The notes beneath the pieces were generated by a model, which was not told the DNA's origin, searched no databases, and worked only from the letters and a program-made list of their open reading frames with translations. The position numbers were made by a program, and so were the translations under genes. From Erythrocercus mccallii (lineage: Eukaryota > Chordata > Aves > Passeriformes > Dicruridae), in assembly GCA_013397435.1 (NCBI GenBank), contig VZRG01000440.1, forward strand, positions 143,322 through 207,321: DNA of 64,000 nt, written 5' to 3'. Positions 50,101 through 63,600 of this stretch are shown here, one piece after another (the stretch's first letter is position 1; every line of letters begins with the position of its first letter).

Positions 50101-53100
50101 TTAAAAACTCATTACAGCATATAGTGGTAGTGTTTACTGAGCAATGTTTTTGTTACTGTTCTACACAGCTAGTTTTGAGAGCTTGGTGTAATCCTGATTA
50201 AGCAAAGAAGCTCCAAATCAGATTATACATCTGGTGGCAATTAGATGGAACAGTTACCACCTGGGAACATAATATTTCCAGCTGAAAAAGAAAAAAAAAT
50301 TTCCACATTCCATGGCATAACTAAAATACAACTAAACATAATCCTCCTATCTCTTCCTGAACTGTATTCACACACATTAATAGTCATGGCCTTTTTTCTG
50401 ACATGTGGAAATAAAGAATGTCTCATGGATGACACAACTCCTTCAGACTGTCATGTTTTACTAACTTCAGTTAGAGAAACTGTGGAACTATTTTCACTGT
50501 GTTATCTGAATAAAGAAAAATATGGAGGAATCTTTAGCACAAAGAGAATCAACTTGAGGAAGTAAATGAATGAAAGAAAGGATTAGGGGTAGCTAAAAAT
50601 TAGAGATAGTTAATAAATAGTCTCAGAAAGTAGAAGGTTTATTTTTAACATATTAAAAATTTTTATCACTAAAGAATTTAGTTTGGATGATATACAGAAA
50701 AGTAGACAGAAAAGTAGATTAGATGACCTATGTTCCCTACCCCAAATTGTATTTTATGTGGTTATGTGACTCTCTTGGGCAATCTAAATAAATAGAAAAT
50801 TATACAAATGAAATGATTAATAGATAAATAGTATTTTAACATCATATAAGAGGACTTGCGGGATGAGATGTTAGATATTCTGCTCTGAACAGTGGCTGCC
50901 TGTGGTGAACCTGGTCTGGTGATTCACATTAGCTGAGATTAACCAAGTGGATTATGACGTTTTTCCTGGCTGAGCATACTTGGAATAAGACTAAGGATGT
51001 TGTTTCATGCCGCGTAGTCAACCACATGTACAATTTATAAATCTCTGAAAACAAGCTATACTCTCTTTTATTTATATAGGACTGTGGGTGAGTATGATAA
51101 AATTATGTGCTATACTTACCAGCTGTATGATACTGAAGGTATTCTTAGGTATTTAAAACAAAGTGTTCCACTTAAGTGTCTTTATAGAATTTAACTTTGT
51201 GCATAAACATTGCATAAGGGGTTTTGTTTATAGAATGCAGGGAAAAGATTAAGTTCTGATTCGGTTTTCTTGGAGAATAAATTTCTCAACACTTTACTCA
51301 TCAAAATATCTTAATAAGCAGCCTATTTAATGTAATATCAGCTATTTCTTAATTTTGGAATAATATCATTTAAATATGAACATTGATAATATGCTTATGA
51401 TGAAATTAAGTTTTCTTGTGGTGGCCTGTAGTATGAAAAAGTAACTGCTATGATAAGTTGATTGTGCATTACTGAAATGTTTTCTATTTATAAAATGTAA
51501 TTATAAGGAATCTAAAAGATGCAGAAGCAATTTTTCTATTAAAATTAATACTGGAACATGGTGTGCCAAATAAAGGTCTATCATCCATTTTGCTAAGGAA
51601 AACTTATTTTTCTTAGTTAGTTTTGTGCAATTGAATTATTTTGTGTTTTTACTGAAAAGTGTCTTTTTTATTGATATGTATATTCCTGCTTATTCTTGGA
51701 TGTCAGTATTTCCAAGTATTGTCAAGACTAAGTCTTGTGAAATGTGAAATATGTTGTATTTCTCTTCCAAATGCTGATGCTTATGTAACTGAATGTTTTG
51801 CCCAAGCACAAATATCTAGAACAGCTTCTGAGATGCTAATTCCAAAGTGATTAATGCCATGGTCTCGTGAGGAAATCCACCTATTTTATCTCTTGTAAGA
51901 ATGAGTAATCAAATCAGTTAGATGAAATTCCGCTCCATTTTCACAAAGTGTTAGAAGTACAGCACAGAGTAGCTGGGGAGCTGTGTCTGTTTCTCTCTCT
52001 GGCTATTGTTGACAATAACAATTTTCCCCCAGAGATCCTGGACTGGACTCTCAAACTCCAGTCTTGGCCAGCTGAAATGGAGTAACACGACATTCAGTTC
52101 ACTCAGGAACTTCTGTCATTGCTGCTCTCACTCGAGTAGAGCATTTGCTCTGCAAAGAGAGTAGAAAAGTTTGTGCTGCAGCTAGCGACAAAAATAGATT
52201 TCCTCTAGGCATATCCAGCTAAGCAGAATGACGCATGCAGCACAAAATATCTGGTTCAAATTGTGTCCCTAGTTTAAACTCATCTGTCAAACTCTCAATA
52301 TAGAAGTATAGTGAAAATTTACTCAGCTAATGAGTAGATATGTCAAAAAAGATGAGTGGTTTCAGTTGAAGTGGAGCTCCTCCCTCCTAGAGAAAGCAAG
52401 ACATTTCAGTAGCTGCAGCCAATCTTGAAAATTTCTTCTTGCATATTCCTTAATTAAACGCTTTTTTCTTTTTAATTTTTCAGGCTTTTAAATTTTATTT
52501 ATTTTAAATGGAACTATGAATAATAATGGATTATGAAAATCAGTCTTAGAGTGCGACATTCTTGTGCAGTCCTGTTTGGCTATTTTTCAGTTCTAGCACT
52601 TAGAGGAGTATATTCTACAGCATAAATTATGTCTTATAAGGAGGCATTTCTTCCTGTGTTCTGATCAGTGTTCAAAATAATTAACTCCTAGTGAAGGCAA
52701 AACACCTGAGCTGAAGCAGCGCATTATTGCACTTCAGCTGAAGCTGAAGCATTATTGGAAAAGCTGTAAAAACACAGTAAGAGAAAATCTTATCAAATCT
52801 GACTTTATTTGAACCTTCACTGTCTTGAAACATAACATTTTCTTATTAATTTCAGAACTGATATATGCACTATTAAAATAATCAGAATACTGTTTTCCAT
52901 AGCTTCATTAAGAAAAATATATGGTAGCCAGAGATTGTTCCATTACCCAATGTGGCAGCTATATTAAGATTACATAATCAAATTATTTGTTTTATTTTGA
53001 TGACAAGTGTTCCCTGAGGCTGCTATGTAGCTTTTCAGTAAAAGTCTACTAAAATGATTTCCTTGAGGCTAATTAGTTGAAAGTTTTTACCCTGTGTTCC

Positions 53101-54020
53101 AGTGAAAGGAAGCCAATCATTAAGATAAAGTTATTTTGGTCACTTAAAGGGTTCTCATCACAGTATCTATATTTAGATTGGATTAAAATGGAAAGATTGG
53201 TCTCTATTTACAAGCCTGAAGACTATCAATATGGTTGTCAGAAATAATTTGTTGTTTATAAGACCAGTATTTAAATGTTTTCGTTTCAAGGCTACTTCTC
53301 CTGAGGAACACCTGAATCTTTTTGTGTCTTTTTGAAGGAATTAAAGACATTTCTTTTACTAAAAATGCTATATTTTGTCAGTAGTTTTTTTTTTTTCTCA
53401 GTACAAATGCAACTGTTGTAGTAGATATGTACTGTGAGATATGAAACTTGTAATAGAAAAGCAAATTTTTGATAAAACTTTAACACATGTTTTGGGCTTT
53501 ATTATTGTATAGATTACAATTCTGTAAATCAGGAGACTTTTCTCTGACTTCCATGGTTTTGCCTTGGTATGAAACTGGCATATAAGATCAGACTGAATCA
53601 CATTGTCTTTCAGTTTAGCTATTTTGGACTAAAAAAGGCTCATACCGAAGTACAAATTGCTCCCTCCTAGTAAGGACTTTTCGTAAATATCTTAAATGTG
53701 AAATGTCATTAGATTCATACTCAAGGAAGGATGGACTGACAAACCACCTCCTTCTAAGAAAAGGTCTCTTGTACCAAAATGATAAGGGATTTGAAATTAC
53801 ATTGGAGAGTTTTGGGAATACTTGCAAGTAGAGCTATGCTAACTTAATCTGACAGTATTGGAGTCTTTGTGGAATTTAGTGATAACAGCTTGAATCCATT
53901 TAAATTCCATGATTTTTGGCACAACATGCTGCTGTTGGTTTCTTATAAATCCTCTTTCTGCACCTTGCAAAATGTATATAATATTTTTTTAGCTTTACAT
54001 CCATCTCCTCTTTCTTCCAG
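44139..54020. other. Intergenic DNA and RP1 upstream/intron 1 region
   Basis: No coding gene supported. The RP1 promoter, its noncoding exon 1 and intron 1 should lie in the right part of this stretch (in human, exon 1 is a few kb upstream of the first coding exon), but I could not fix a convincing exon-donor pair or photoreceptor promoter. Features seen are a 12-T tract followed by CTC near 53385 and a cluster of SOX-like cores at 52005-52022. The longest open frames (48592-48948 minus, 50245-50565 plus) show no recognisable protein content. Confidence 0.6.
52005..52022. promoter_or_regulatory. Cluster of SOX-like cores upstream of RP1
   Basis: ATTGTTGACAATAACAAT contains ATTGTT and, on the other orientation, ACAAT and AACAAT: three HMG-box-type cores in 18 bases, about 2 kb upstream of the first RP1 coding exon. 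Only a motif match; AT-rich DNA yields such cores often. Confidence 0.25.
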
Positions 54021-54671
54021 ATTGCTGTCAAAATGAGCGAAACACCTTCAAGCAGTTACTCGGTGAATCACCCAAACTCCTCCGAGAGCGAACAGAGTTT
54101 ATCCACGCGCCATTTCAGTGTTACTGAACCTGTTGTGGCAAAACGGATTTGTTTCTATAAAAGTGGAGATCCCCAGTTTAATGGAATCAAAATGGTAGTT
54201 AATAGCAGGTCTTACAAGACTTTTGATGCCTTGCTGGATAGTTTATCCAAACGTGTCCCGCTACCTTTTGGAGTAAGGAATATTAGTACACCAAGAGGGA
54301 GACATAGCATCACCAATCTGGAGGATCTGGAAGATGGAAAATCCTATATTTGCTCCCATCAGAGGAAAATGAAGCCCATCAACCTGGAACAGGCCAGCAA
54401 AAAGCCACTGCCCTGGCAGATCAGCAGGCCTGTCAGTGCTCGTCGTCGGGCTGTGCAATTAGCAAGGCAGAATGAAGATGGGTTTGGCCATCGAGAGAAC
54501 AGGATAACAACTCCCAAAAAGATGCTTGTTTTCAAAAATGGGGATGTAAGACTTAGGCGCACCATAGTTTTGGGAAAGAAAAATACACAAACATTTGAGG
54601 CCTTTCTGGATTATATGAGTGAGTTAATGCAGTATCCAGTTGCAAAACTCTATACCACTGATGGCAGAAAG
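54021..54671 (+). other. RP1: RP1 first coding exon (exon 2 by mammalian numbering)
   Basis: The acceptor is a pyrimidine tract TCCTCTTTCTTCCAG ending at 54020; the exon begins with 12 bases of 5'UTR, then ATG at 54033. The donor is AAAG|GTGAGA after 54671. It encodes 213 codons: a Ser-rich N-terminus, doublecortin domain 1, an Arg-rich linker (SARRRAVQLAR) and the first two thirds of doublecortin domain 2. It ends in phase 0. The reading frame continues into the intron to a stop just after 54700, which is why the uninterrupted frame appears as 225 codons. Confidence 0.93.
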
Positions 54672-57600
54672 GTGAGAATATGGATGAATATTTCTTCTAC
54701 ATTATTTTAAATTAAAAAAAGAATTGTATCCACTATAAGCTTGAAATACGGTCCTGATGTATGATCAGATGTGCTAAATTTCATTTGTTTGCTTTCTATT
54801 ATTTTTCCGCCTTCAGAAGGGCTACCAGCTTGGAGGAAATATACTGGAATCTTGGGAACAGAGAGAAGCTAGTGAGGACACATACACACTTCGTTTTAGA
54901 AAAAAAGAAAAAACAATTCTTTCTCTTACTCAGGCCTCTTTCAGGCATGCTCCTAATTCTATACTTTTATCCATTTATGCAAAACTTTCCTTTTTTCTTA
55001 ATGCTGTTTGTCTGGGATTTTTAATGTTTTAGAACATGATAAGTAGCAACTAATGCCCACATATATTTTTATCATTGTACAAATGCAGAGTGGTTTGCCA
55101 TTAATGACTTGGAACTCTGACACCTGATTGCCTATAATAGTTTTCAAACCATGGACCAGGTTCTATACCTCTAAACTCAGATGGTGCAGCACTAATAATT
55201 CAGATTTTAGTCTCACATACTGTTTGTATAATTTTATCTCAGTGTTTTTTCTGTCTGTTGTTTAACCATAGAAAAACACTTGCGGTTACACTTAGCAGGT
55301 AGGTAGAAAGAGAATTCTGTGCAGAACTTGAAAAGTTCAAAAGAAATCTCCTGTTTACCCTGACTTGCTGAAATTGTGTATTAGGTTGGGAAACTGTCCA
55401 TATTACCTACAGGTTAGTGAACTACAATTTGTAAGCATTAATTTGCAATATATTTTGGAACATACATTCAAAACTGTCAGACAAGGCTCTGAACAACTTG
55501 ATCTAGTCAGATCTGCTTTGAGTAGAGGGGTAGACTACATGACCTCCAGAGGTCTTCTCTAAAGTATAATGCCCTGTGATGGTGTCCTATTCCTTTGTGG
55601 AAGTATTAGTGCTATATTCTGAATTTTTCCTCTAAATATGTCTTCATACGTATACCTATCTCCAACAGCATATTCATGTTTCATGACTACGAACAGACAC
55701 TGTGCAACGATGAAACAAAATTACACATGTAAACACTTAAATTTTAAGAAAATTTGATATGGATCCAAGTTGCTTCTTGAAGTAAATATCCAATATATTT
55801 ATATAACAAGATATATCCTCACGGAAGTAGGAATTGCCTTATAGGAATTAAAAAATTAATTCTGTCCTGTGATACATATTTAATAGTCTGCTGCAAATGA
55901 AGGTAGAGGCTAAGAAGTGAAGATATTAAAGCTTGAAAGGAATAAATCTCTTACATTATTTTTTTGGTGGTTACTAAGGCAGAGAATTTAATGTTACTTT
56001 TTTTTCCAGGTTCCTAATCTGCAGGCCCTGATATTGTGCTCTGGAGCTGTAGTCGCAGCAGGGAGAGAGCCTTTTAAACCAAGCAATTATGAATCTCTTG
56101 GGTATTTGCGGCCTGCTAAATTGCTTGGAATTGGAAATCGTGTGTACCCAAAAGCAAATGCCAAGTCAGAAAGTGAAAAGAGTAAGTTCTTTGAATTCAT
56201 TTGTCTTTTATTAATTTGTTTATCTCTCTCAGCATAAGACATAAACAGTGACAATCTTACTAGGATCAAGGCTATTCATAAAGGCCTGTTGAAACTGCTT
56301 ATATCTGCTGTGATTCCTCTATAAGCTTATGAAAGATCAAAGTGTTAATTTTCTTTTTAAAATGCAAGTTTCTGGTAAGTACTCAGCTAGTATGCATATT
56401 TTTTTCTGACAGACTTCAAACATGGATGAAAATCTACGAGTATATTTCATTTTAATTCACTTGATTGCTATTGTTATTAATTTTTTCTTTTTTGTGTCAG
56501 AATTAATAGCAACAGTGGTAAAAGTAAAACCTCAGGCTACTTCAGGCTCTCATTGAATTGCTTGGGCAAAACTTTTGTTCAGTTTTCAGAACTTAACAGC
56601 TGGAAGTTTGGCTTGTAATGACCTACTCTCCTTCTCTTGTTGCATGCTCCACATAAATAGGAAAACTAGTATGGCATCCATCCACTCACAAATTCATCAC
56701 GTTTTTGAAGCTGCTTTTGCCTAAACAGAGTGTTGTCCATTCCTATACTCTCATGAGTGTTCTACATATTTTTTTTGTTAATAAGTTTGGGAAAAGATAC
56801 ACAAATATGTGCTTTCTCTTTAAAGTACATCAAGTACAAGGAGTTGCTCCACTGATAAGGTCAGGAAGAGTGGGAAGTGGCCAGTGGATGATCAGGAACA
56901 TGAGGAGCTCTTGGAGAGAAACCAGGCAAGATGAATAGTCTGAGATCAAGGGAAATTAAATGCTGCAGTACCAGAGCTTTAATTCCTGACATTAGAGCAG
57001 GGCTGAGGTACTGTCTGCAGGAACTTCCTTAATCCAAATGTACTCTCTACTTTTGTGCTGTACTGGAGAACCCAGGGAACACTGTAGTTGTTACTGCACT
57101 AGACTTTCCACAGTAACCCTGACAGTGTTGTAGAGCATATTAGTGTATAAGACATTTGATTTTCATTTGTATGAGGGAGTTCCATTCACATTCCTTTCAC
57201 TTTATTATCTCCCCATCAAGCTATTAATATTAGGTTTTTTCAGCCTTCATGTACTTTGACTTGCACAGCTTAAGACCTGTTTGCAGAGCATAACATAATG
57301 AGTCAAGAGAGACTAAATAAGAACATTTTGAGAATGAAAGTTCTGCAGAAACAAAAATCCTACCCAGATTTTTCTTTGAGACAGAGACAAAACCTTGCAA
57401 TTGTAGAAAACCTGAGTTGCTGAATCTGATCATCTCCTGCTTCTAATTATTAGTTAACAGCAATCACAGGAGGAGGGAGGAAAAAACAACCCTCTTTTTG
57501 TCTTTAACTTGAGAATTTCAAAAATATCAGGTGCAAGGTGCAGGAGATATCATTGATGATATGAAAGCATGGAAAATGAGATTTCAGCATCCTTGTTCTA

Positions 57601-60600
57601 AATCCATTTCCTGAGACAGAGAAGGCAAGATTTTTACTTTGGGAAGCACAAATTCTGGTCTGTGTTAGAAGAGTTAGTACAAACTTTTGTTTCTTATTCG
57701 GTTCATGGTAAAGCATATGCTTGAGAAACTTGCTAGGCCAGTTATCTGAAGTTATAGGCATGTTTCTGTAACAATATATTCTTGTAAAAGTCTTGATGTG
57801 AATCTTGACTTAAAAAACCAAACAAAATTAAATTCAAAAAATGTAGCTAAGTTAATATGTGTTAAAATGCTTTTTGCAAGTGAAACCTATCTATTAAATG
57901 GTGGGTCATATATATTTAGGTATCAGTGGCAGTTGTTCATACCTTTGTGTGGGTGTACCTGCACTGTTTCCCTTGCACATGCAGATGACCTTGGAAGACA
58001 GCAAAACTTTATTCTTATCTTATGTTCTTTCAACTCTCAAATCATCAGCCACAACTATAAGAAAGAGACGAGATAAAATTTTTTAAAAGACCCAAGTTAT
58101 TGCAGAATAATCAAAACATATTGTGGGAATATATATTGTGCATGCTAACACATTTTGGGCTATATTCAAAAATCACTGAGGTCTAGAAGTATTCTCATTT
58201 GCTTTGCTGAGTTTTGCACCATTGTCTCTAGCACAGATACATTTATGTGTTTCAGAATGTCATGATTTAAGTTCAGATTTTACAAGGAGTTCAAGAACTT
58301 CAATGATTACTTCTTTACAGAAGGTCAGTCTGAGGATTGGATATGAACTCTTTCCTCATGTGTCAGTGACATTACAAAGAGTAGTTACTCATGTACTGTA
58401 TATTGTTAGATTAAGCCCAAGGACATATATATTCACCTTGACTGACGTATTTTAGTCTTAATTTTAAGAACTGATAGGAAATGAGATATTAACTATCACT
58501 AAAGCATGAAGAGGAAGTAAAGCTGGTAGCTTGAAGCCCAAACAAGTGAGCGCCTATGAATCCCTTGAAAAGCTCAAGGCAATCTCAGCTCTCAACTAAG
58601 TATAAAATGAGATCATCTAGTACTTTTTTAGGCTTTGGAGCTTCAAATAAGACTATGGTTCTGGCATTAAAAGGAAGTTATTGTAAAATAAAATTAAGTA
58701 GACAAGTATTTAAATGCTTAATTCTTTATTAAGACTTTCTTATACTTCTTTCTCTGAAAATTTTATAGATGAATAGCAAAATTACCCATGGGTTTTTTTC
58801 TATACTTTCTAATGCAAAATAAATAAAAAATTAAAGTATGTAAAATAGCACACTTCATTAGCATCTTTAATACTAATTTTTCTAATTTTTTCTTTTTTCT
58901 TCCTTTGTTGCCTGTCTGCTGTCTCATCATCTGGATCCTTATCCATGGTATTTGCTTTCTATCTACTGAACGAATCTGTGTTCTTTCAATGTAATTATTG
59001 GTAGTGAGAGCTGAAATGGACTCTAGTTCAAGATCTCAGATATTCTCAGTTTCTTCTGATAAAGGATCCAGCAATGATAACAACTCAGAGTCTTCCTATG
59101 TTCTTGACAGCCATAATGGGATAGAAGGAAATCTCTCAGTTATTGGTGAAGGCTTACCTGTGGCACAGTACCAAGACGACATTGAGAAATCTGTTCACGT
59201 TAATCAAGATGGCAGTATCACAGTGGAAATGAAAGTTCGATTCAAAATTAAAGAGGAAGAAACCATTAAGTGGACAACCACTGTAAGTCGTGCTGGCCTT
59301 TCTGATGTCAAAAATATCTCCATCTGCAATTCTTCTGCAATGAATGTCAAAGAGTGTTCGTCCAATGTAAATACATCAGACTGTATAAATCCAAAAGATG
59401 CTCCATCTTTGAAGAGCTGCAATAAAGAAGAGGAAGACTCCTTACAATCCAATGAGGGAGTGTCAGATAAAGAATCAGAATCTGATTTGAAAACTGCTGA
59501 TTGTTATATCTCTGACATGAACAATTCTGCAGATTTAAACGTAGGCAATGTACCCGAGGAAAATATCAAGCCTCGGTTTTATAGGCCTCCTACCCCTGGG
59601 CCAAGGCATGTTAGACAAAAGAAAGCAGTAGTTGAAAGTGTCACCTTGGTATCTGAGAAAGAGGTTCAAGAGAAGACAATAAGACAGTTTTCCTACAGTG
59701 AGGAAATAGAGAATGGAGAAAAAACATCTGAGTATTGCATGGTAGCTCATTCAAGAAGAAAAAAATCAAGTGTCAGTAATCCAAAATTTAATGAGACGAG
59801 TGACAATGGTTTATTAAAGCTTTCTTCAGAAAATATAAAAGAAGAAATGCTTTTTAAAGTAAGCCACAAAAGTAGTGAGTTAATAGAAACCACAAATAGG
59901 AAGACATTAGAAGTGCCTGATGAGGGTGAGTTGGTACAGAATATATTAGAGAAATCAGTTGTGGGACAAGGTTCATATAGTAGTTTAGTATCAGCCTCCA
60001 AAGCTAACATCAATGGTTTCATGGCATCATCAAAACCTTACCAGACAGCTAGGCCAGGTACAGCAGATCACATCCATAGGTCCTGTGATATTAAACAAAT
60101 AAAAAGATCAGTGAGTTCTTTCATTACGTATTCAGAATTCTGTCAGTCAAAAGAAGAATTAGAATGCCAAGCTGCTGATTCAGTGCAAGATTCAGTGCAT
60201 TCAGCCTGTGCTGGACATAGCCAGACAAAGATGATGGCACTTCCATGTAGTAAGAGTCCTACTGAAAACATAAATTCAACAACTGGATTCTTTCCTACTG
60301 TTAGTGAAAATGAGAATCAAATCTGTGCCACAACTGAATCTGTGATGACACTCCTTGAGAACAGCCAATCTGCATCATCTGTCACCAAAAAGAAGAAGAA
60401 AAGAAAATCACCTAGCTTACTAGAGCAAGGTACATATGAAAATCAAAAGCATCAAGAAATTTCAGAGGTAATTAAAAGTGAAGGATTGCATATCACACAG
60501 GATTCCACAACAGAGGCTATGGATAAATATTCTGAAATGCCTCAGAAAAAAGGATCTGTATATTTTGCAAAAAACAGTGATGGGTCTGCCAATTCAGACA

Positions 60601-63600
60601 AATCCATATATCCTCAAGATGAGTTCTATCACCAGGATTCAGTGGAACAAAATGGAACATCATCATCTAATAAGAAAAAAAGAAGTAATAACAAGAAGTT
60701 AGCCAAGGTAAAATTGAAGTCAGGCAAAAAAAGTAGTATAATTTCATCTGCAAAGAGTGAAGATGGTCTAATGACAGCTGATTCAAATAATGAATCTGAA
60801 CACAGTCAAGACACACTTAGTACTGAGAAAGAAGGCGCACATCTTACAACCAGTTCTTTCAAACAGACACCTAACTCATCAGTGACTTCAAAGCCATTTG
60901 CAGAAGTGCCAAAAAATCTTAGCTTTGAAAAAGAAAAGGAAAAGAAGAATTCGGAACATTTGCTATCAAAGAAAGAGAAAAAGCAAAAGGCAATGAAGAA
61001 AAATCTAGGTAAAGGTGTAAATAAGATAAATATGCCAGAGAGCGTCATTACACTAGCTGCTCTAAACCGAGAGGGTTTTCAAGAGGAGGTTGTTGAACAT
61101 TCATGTAAAAACTATGTCCAAACTTGGCTGAAAAATTCGTTATCAAATTCTGTCTTACCCCCTATAAAGAAAAAAGAAATGACTGCAGAGAATACCAATG
61201 CCTGTTCTTTTCCTAAAGAAAATACTGATCTTTCTTTAGAAAAAGAAGCTAGATTTATCACAAATAATGTGCATGTAACTGGAAAAAAACATCTACTTGA
61301 AGATAATCTAAAAAAAAAACCATTAAAACCTATTGGTAAATTGAGAATTTCAGAAGACTCAGCCAAAGATTCAGATGAAAAACAAACTGACTCTTTGATT
61401 CATTCTAATGCATGCATAGTAGAAGAAGCCAAGTATTCACTAAAGTCGGAATTTCATCAGGACAGTAAGCTACATTTGTTTCATGAAGCACATGACAATG
61501 ATAAAAAGATGGCAGAAGTTGACATTCAAGTTACCAACCTATGTCAAAGAAAAAGATCTGAAGTTGCTGTTCAAGCTGACTGCACAATTGTTAGTGAGAA
61601 AATTGGAATTGAAGTTCAGAATAATTGCATGTCTAGCATGTTGCTGCATGAACTACAATCAACTTTGCTTGGTCTGCAAAAAGGACATAGTGGATGCATC
61701 GGAAAATCTTGCAGCTTTTCAGATCTTTCTCCTGCAGCTTTTGGTTCTTCCTCCAATGCCCTCCTAGCTTGGCTGCTTTTACTGAATCTGAGAGAGAGTT
61801 TGGTTGGGACAATCTCAGATGACATGCAAAAAAATGCCTGTAGCTGTTCTGAAATATTTACACAGTTAAAATGTCTGAAACAAACTGCAGCTATAGAACA
61901 AGCTGATGAGCTGAAGGCTGTCTTCTCACATCTCCAACAATCAACAGAAAATAAGTTATTACACTATAGGAAGGAACTTGAAAAGCAGGACACCACACAT
62001 GAGAATATGCCCATATCTGGCATTCCTAATGATATACATTTGCATGAACATGAAGAATCAATTGAGCCTTGTATTGCAATGGACAGTGTCAATTCTGAAG
62101 AAGCTCTAAAATTAACTGGGGAATCAGAAAGCTGTTTTGATATAGAGAGGGATCTTTGTAAAGAAACAGAGGCTTTAGACATGGCTGCTCCCAAAACACA
62201 ACTAGATGGTCAATATGCCAATACTAATTCAAATACCTGTAGCGTTCCATCAGCTATAGAGACATCAGAAAGTAATGAAGAAATGCCTGATAGCCTATAT
62301 GAAAAAACTCAAGATACATCATTCATTAATGAAGAGTCAGAATCTTCAGTAGAACCTAACTCCACAGTTCATAGTTTAACTTCTAATGATAACAATTGTA
62401 TTTTAGATCAGGATACTTCTGAGTTAGAAGGTGAAAAAGGCATTGCATCTGTTACTACTGATAAAAGTGAAGATGAGGATGTTGATCCAAAGTCAGCAGA
62501 TATTGACAAAACCCCCAAAAAACAACTTACACTAGATGCTGAAACATCTGTAGAATATAGTAATGAGGATTCTTCTGTACAAGGTGACAAGGAAGATGCA
62601 GAAATATCCGAGGAAACCTCTGAGAGGTTATCTACAGTCTCTCCATTATCATTTCGTTATGAATCAAAGCAAATTACAGAATGTGACATGACTGAAGGAG
62701 AACAGAAATTGCAAGTAGAACTGGAGAATAAAATGTGTTCTGATACCTCTCAATTTAAAAAATGCTTTAAAAGTCCTGCTACTTCAGACTGGTCAGATTA
62801 CAGACCAGATACTGAAGAGAGTGATTGTAACTTTAGAGCATCCAGTGACTTGACCAATGAAAGTGGGGAGGAAGCACTTGAAAAACATTATAATACTGGT
62901 TATGTAAAGAGAACTATTGAAAGACTCTATGGCAAGACAGAAGCTTCATTTAAACCTGACTTTCACAAAGGATTTCCTTATATGTCAAAAACATTTCAAG
63001 CAGATACTGAAGGATTCCACTCTGCAGTGGGGGAAAAAATAATTTATTTTTCTCAAGAATCTATGTCTTGTTCTGCAGAGAAATTGTCGCATTCTTCACT
63101 ACCACCACAAGAATATCCAGTAAAAGTAAACAAAGGTGACAGTATACTGAGAAGAGAAAATACTCCTTTACCAACACCAAAATCTGCTCTTAATGGAGAA
63201 GGGACAAGTGATACTAATGACTGTTTAGGGGAATCATTAAATCAACATTGTCAACCTAGCATTCAGGCTAGTGAAGATGAAGGAATATTGATAGATAAAG
63301 GCAAATGGCTTCTGAAAGAAAATCATTTGATAAGAAGATCACCACCTGAACAGATTGGAATGTATGGTAATTTGGATACAACATCAATTGAAAGTGATGA
63401 AGTTCCATACTCTCACTTTGGCAATCTGGATCAGTACCCTGCCCTTGATGAGATCCCTTCTTCAGAACTTGAAGACATGGTAAAACCCCCTGAAAATTTT
63501 TGCAGCTACTTCAATATGCCTCATAATAGTGATTCAGACCCCTTCCAGGAGGAGTCAAGTACAAAAGGCAAACCTAGTCGCAATGGTAAGATCCTTCCTG

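Noticed and set aside
54033..54710. Treating the 225-codon frame as a single-exon gene
   Set aside because: The last 12 codons are intronic read-through after a clear GTGAGA donor at 54672; the protein continues in the next two exons as RP1.
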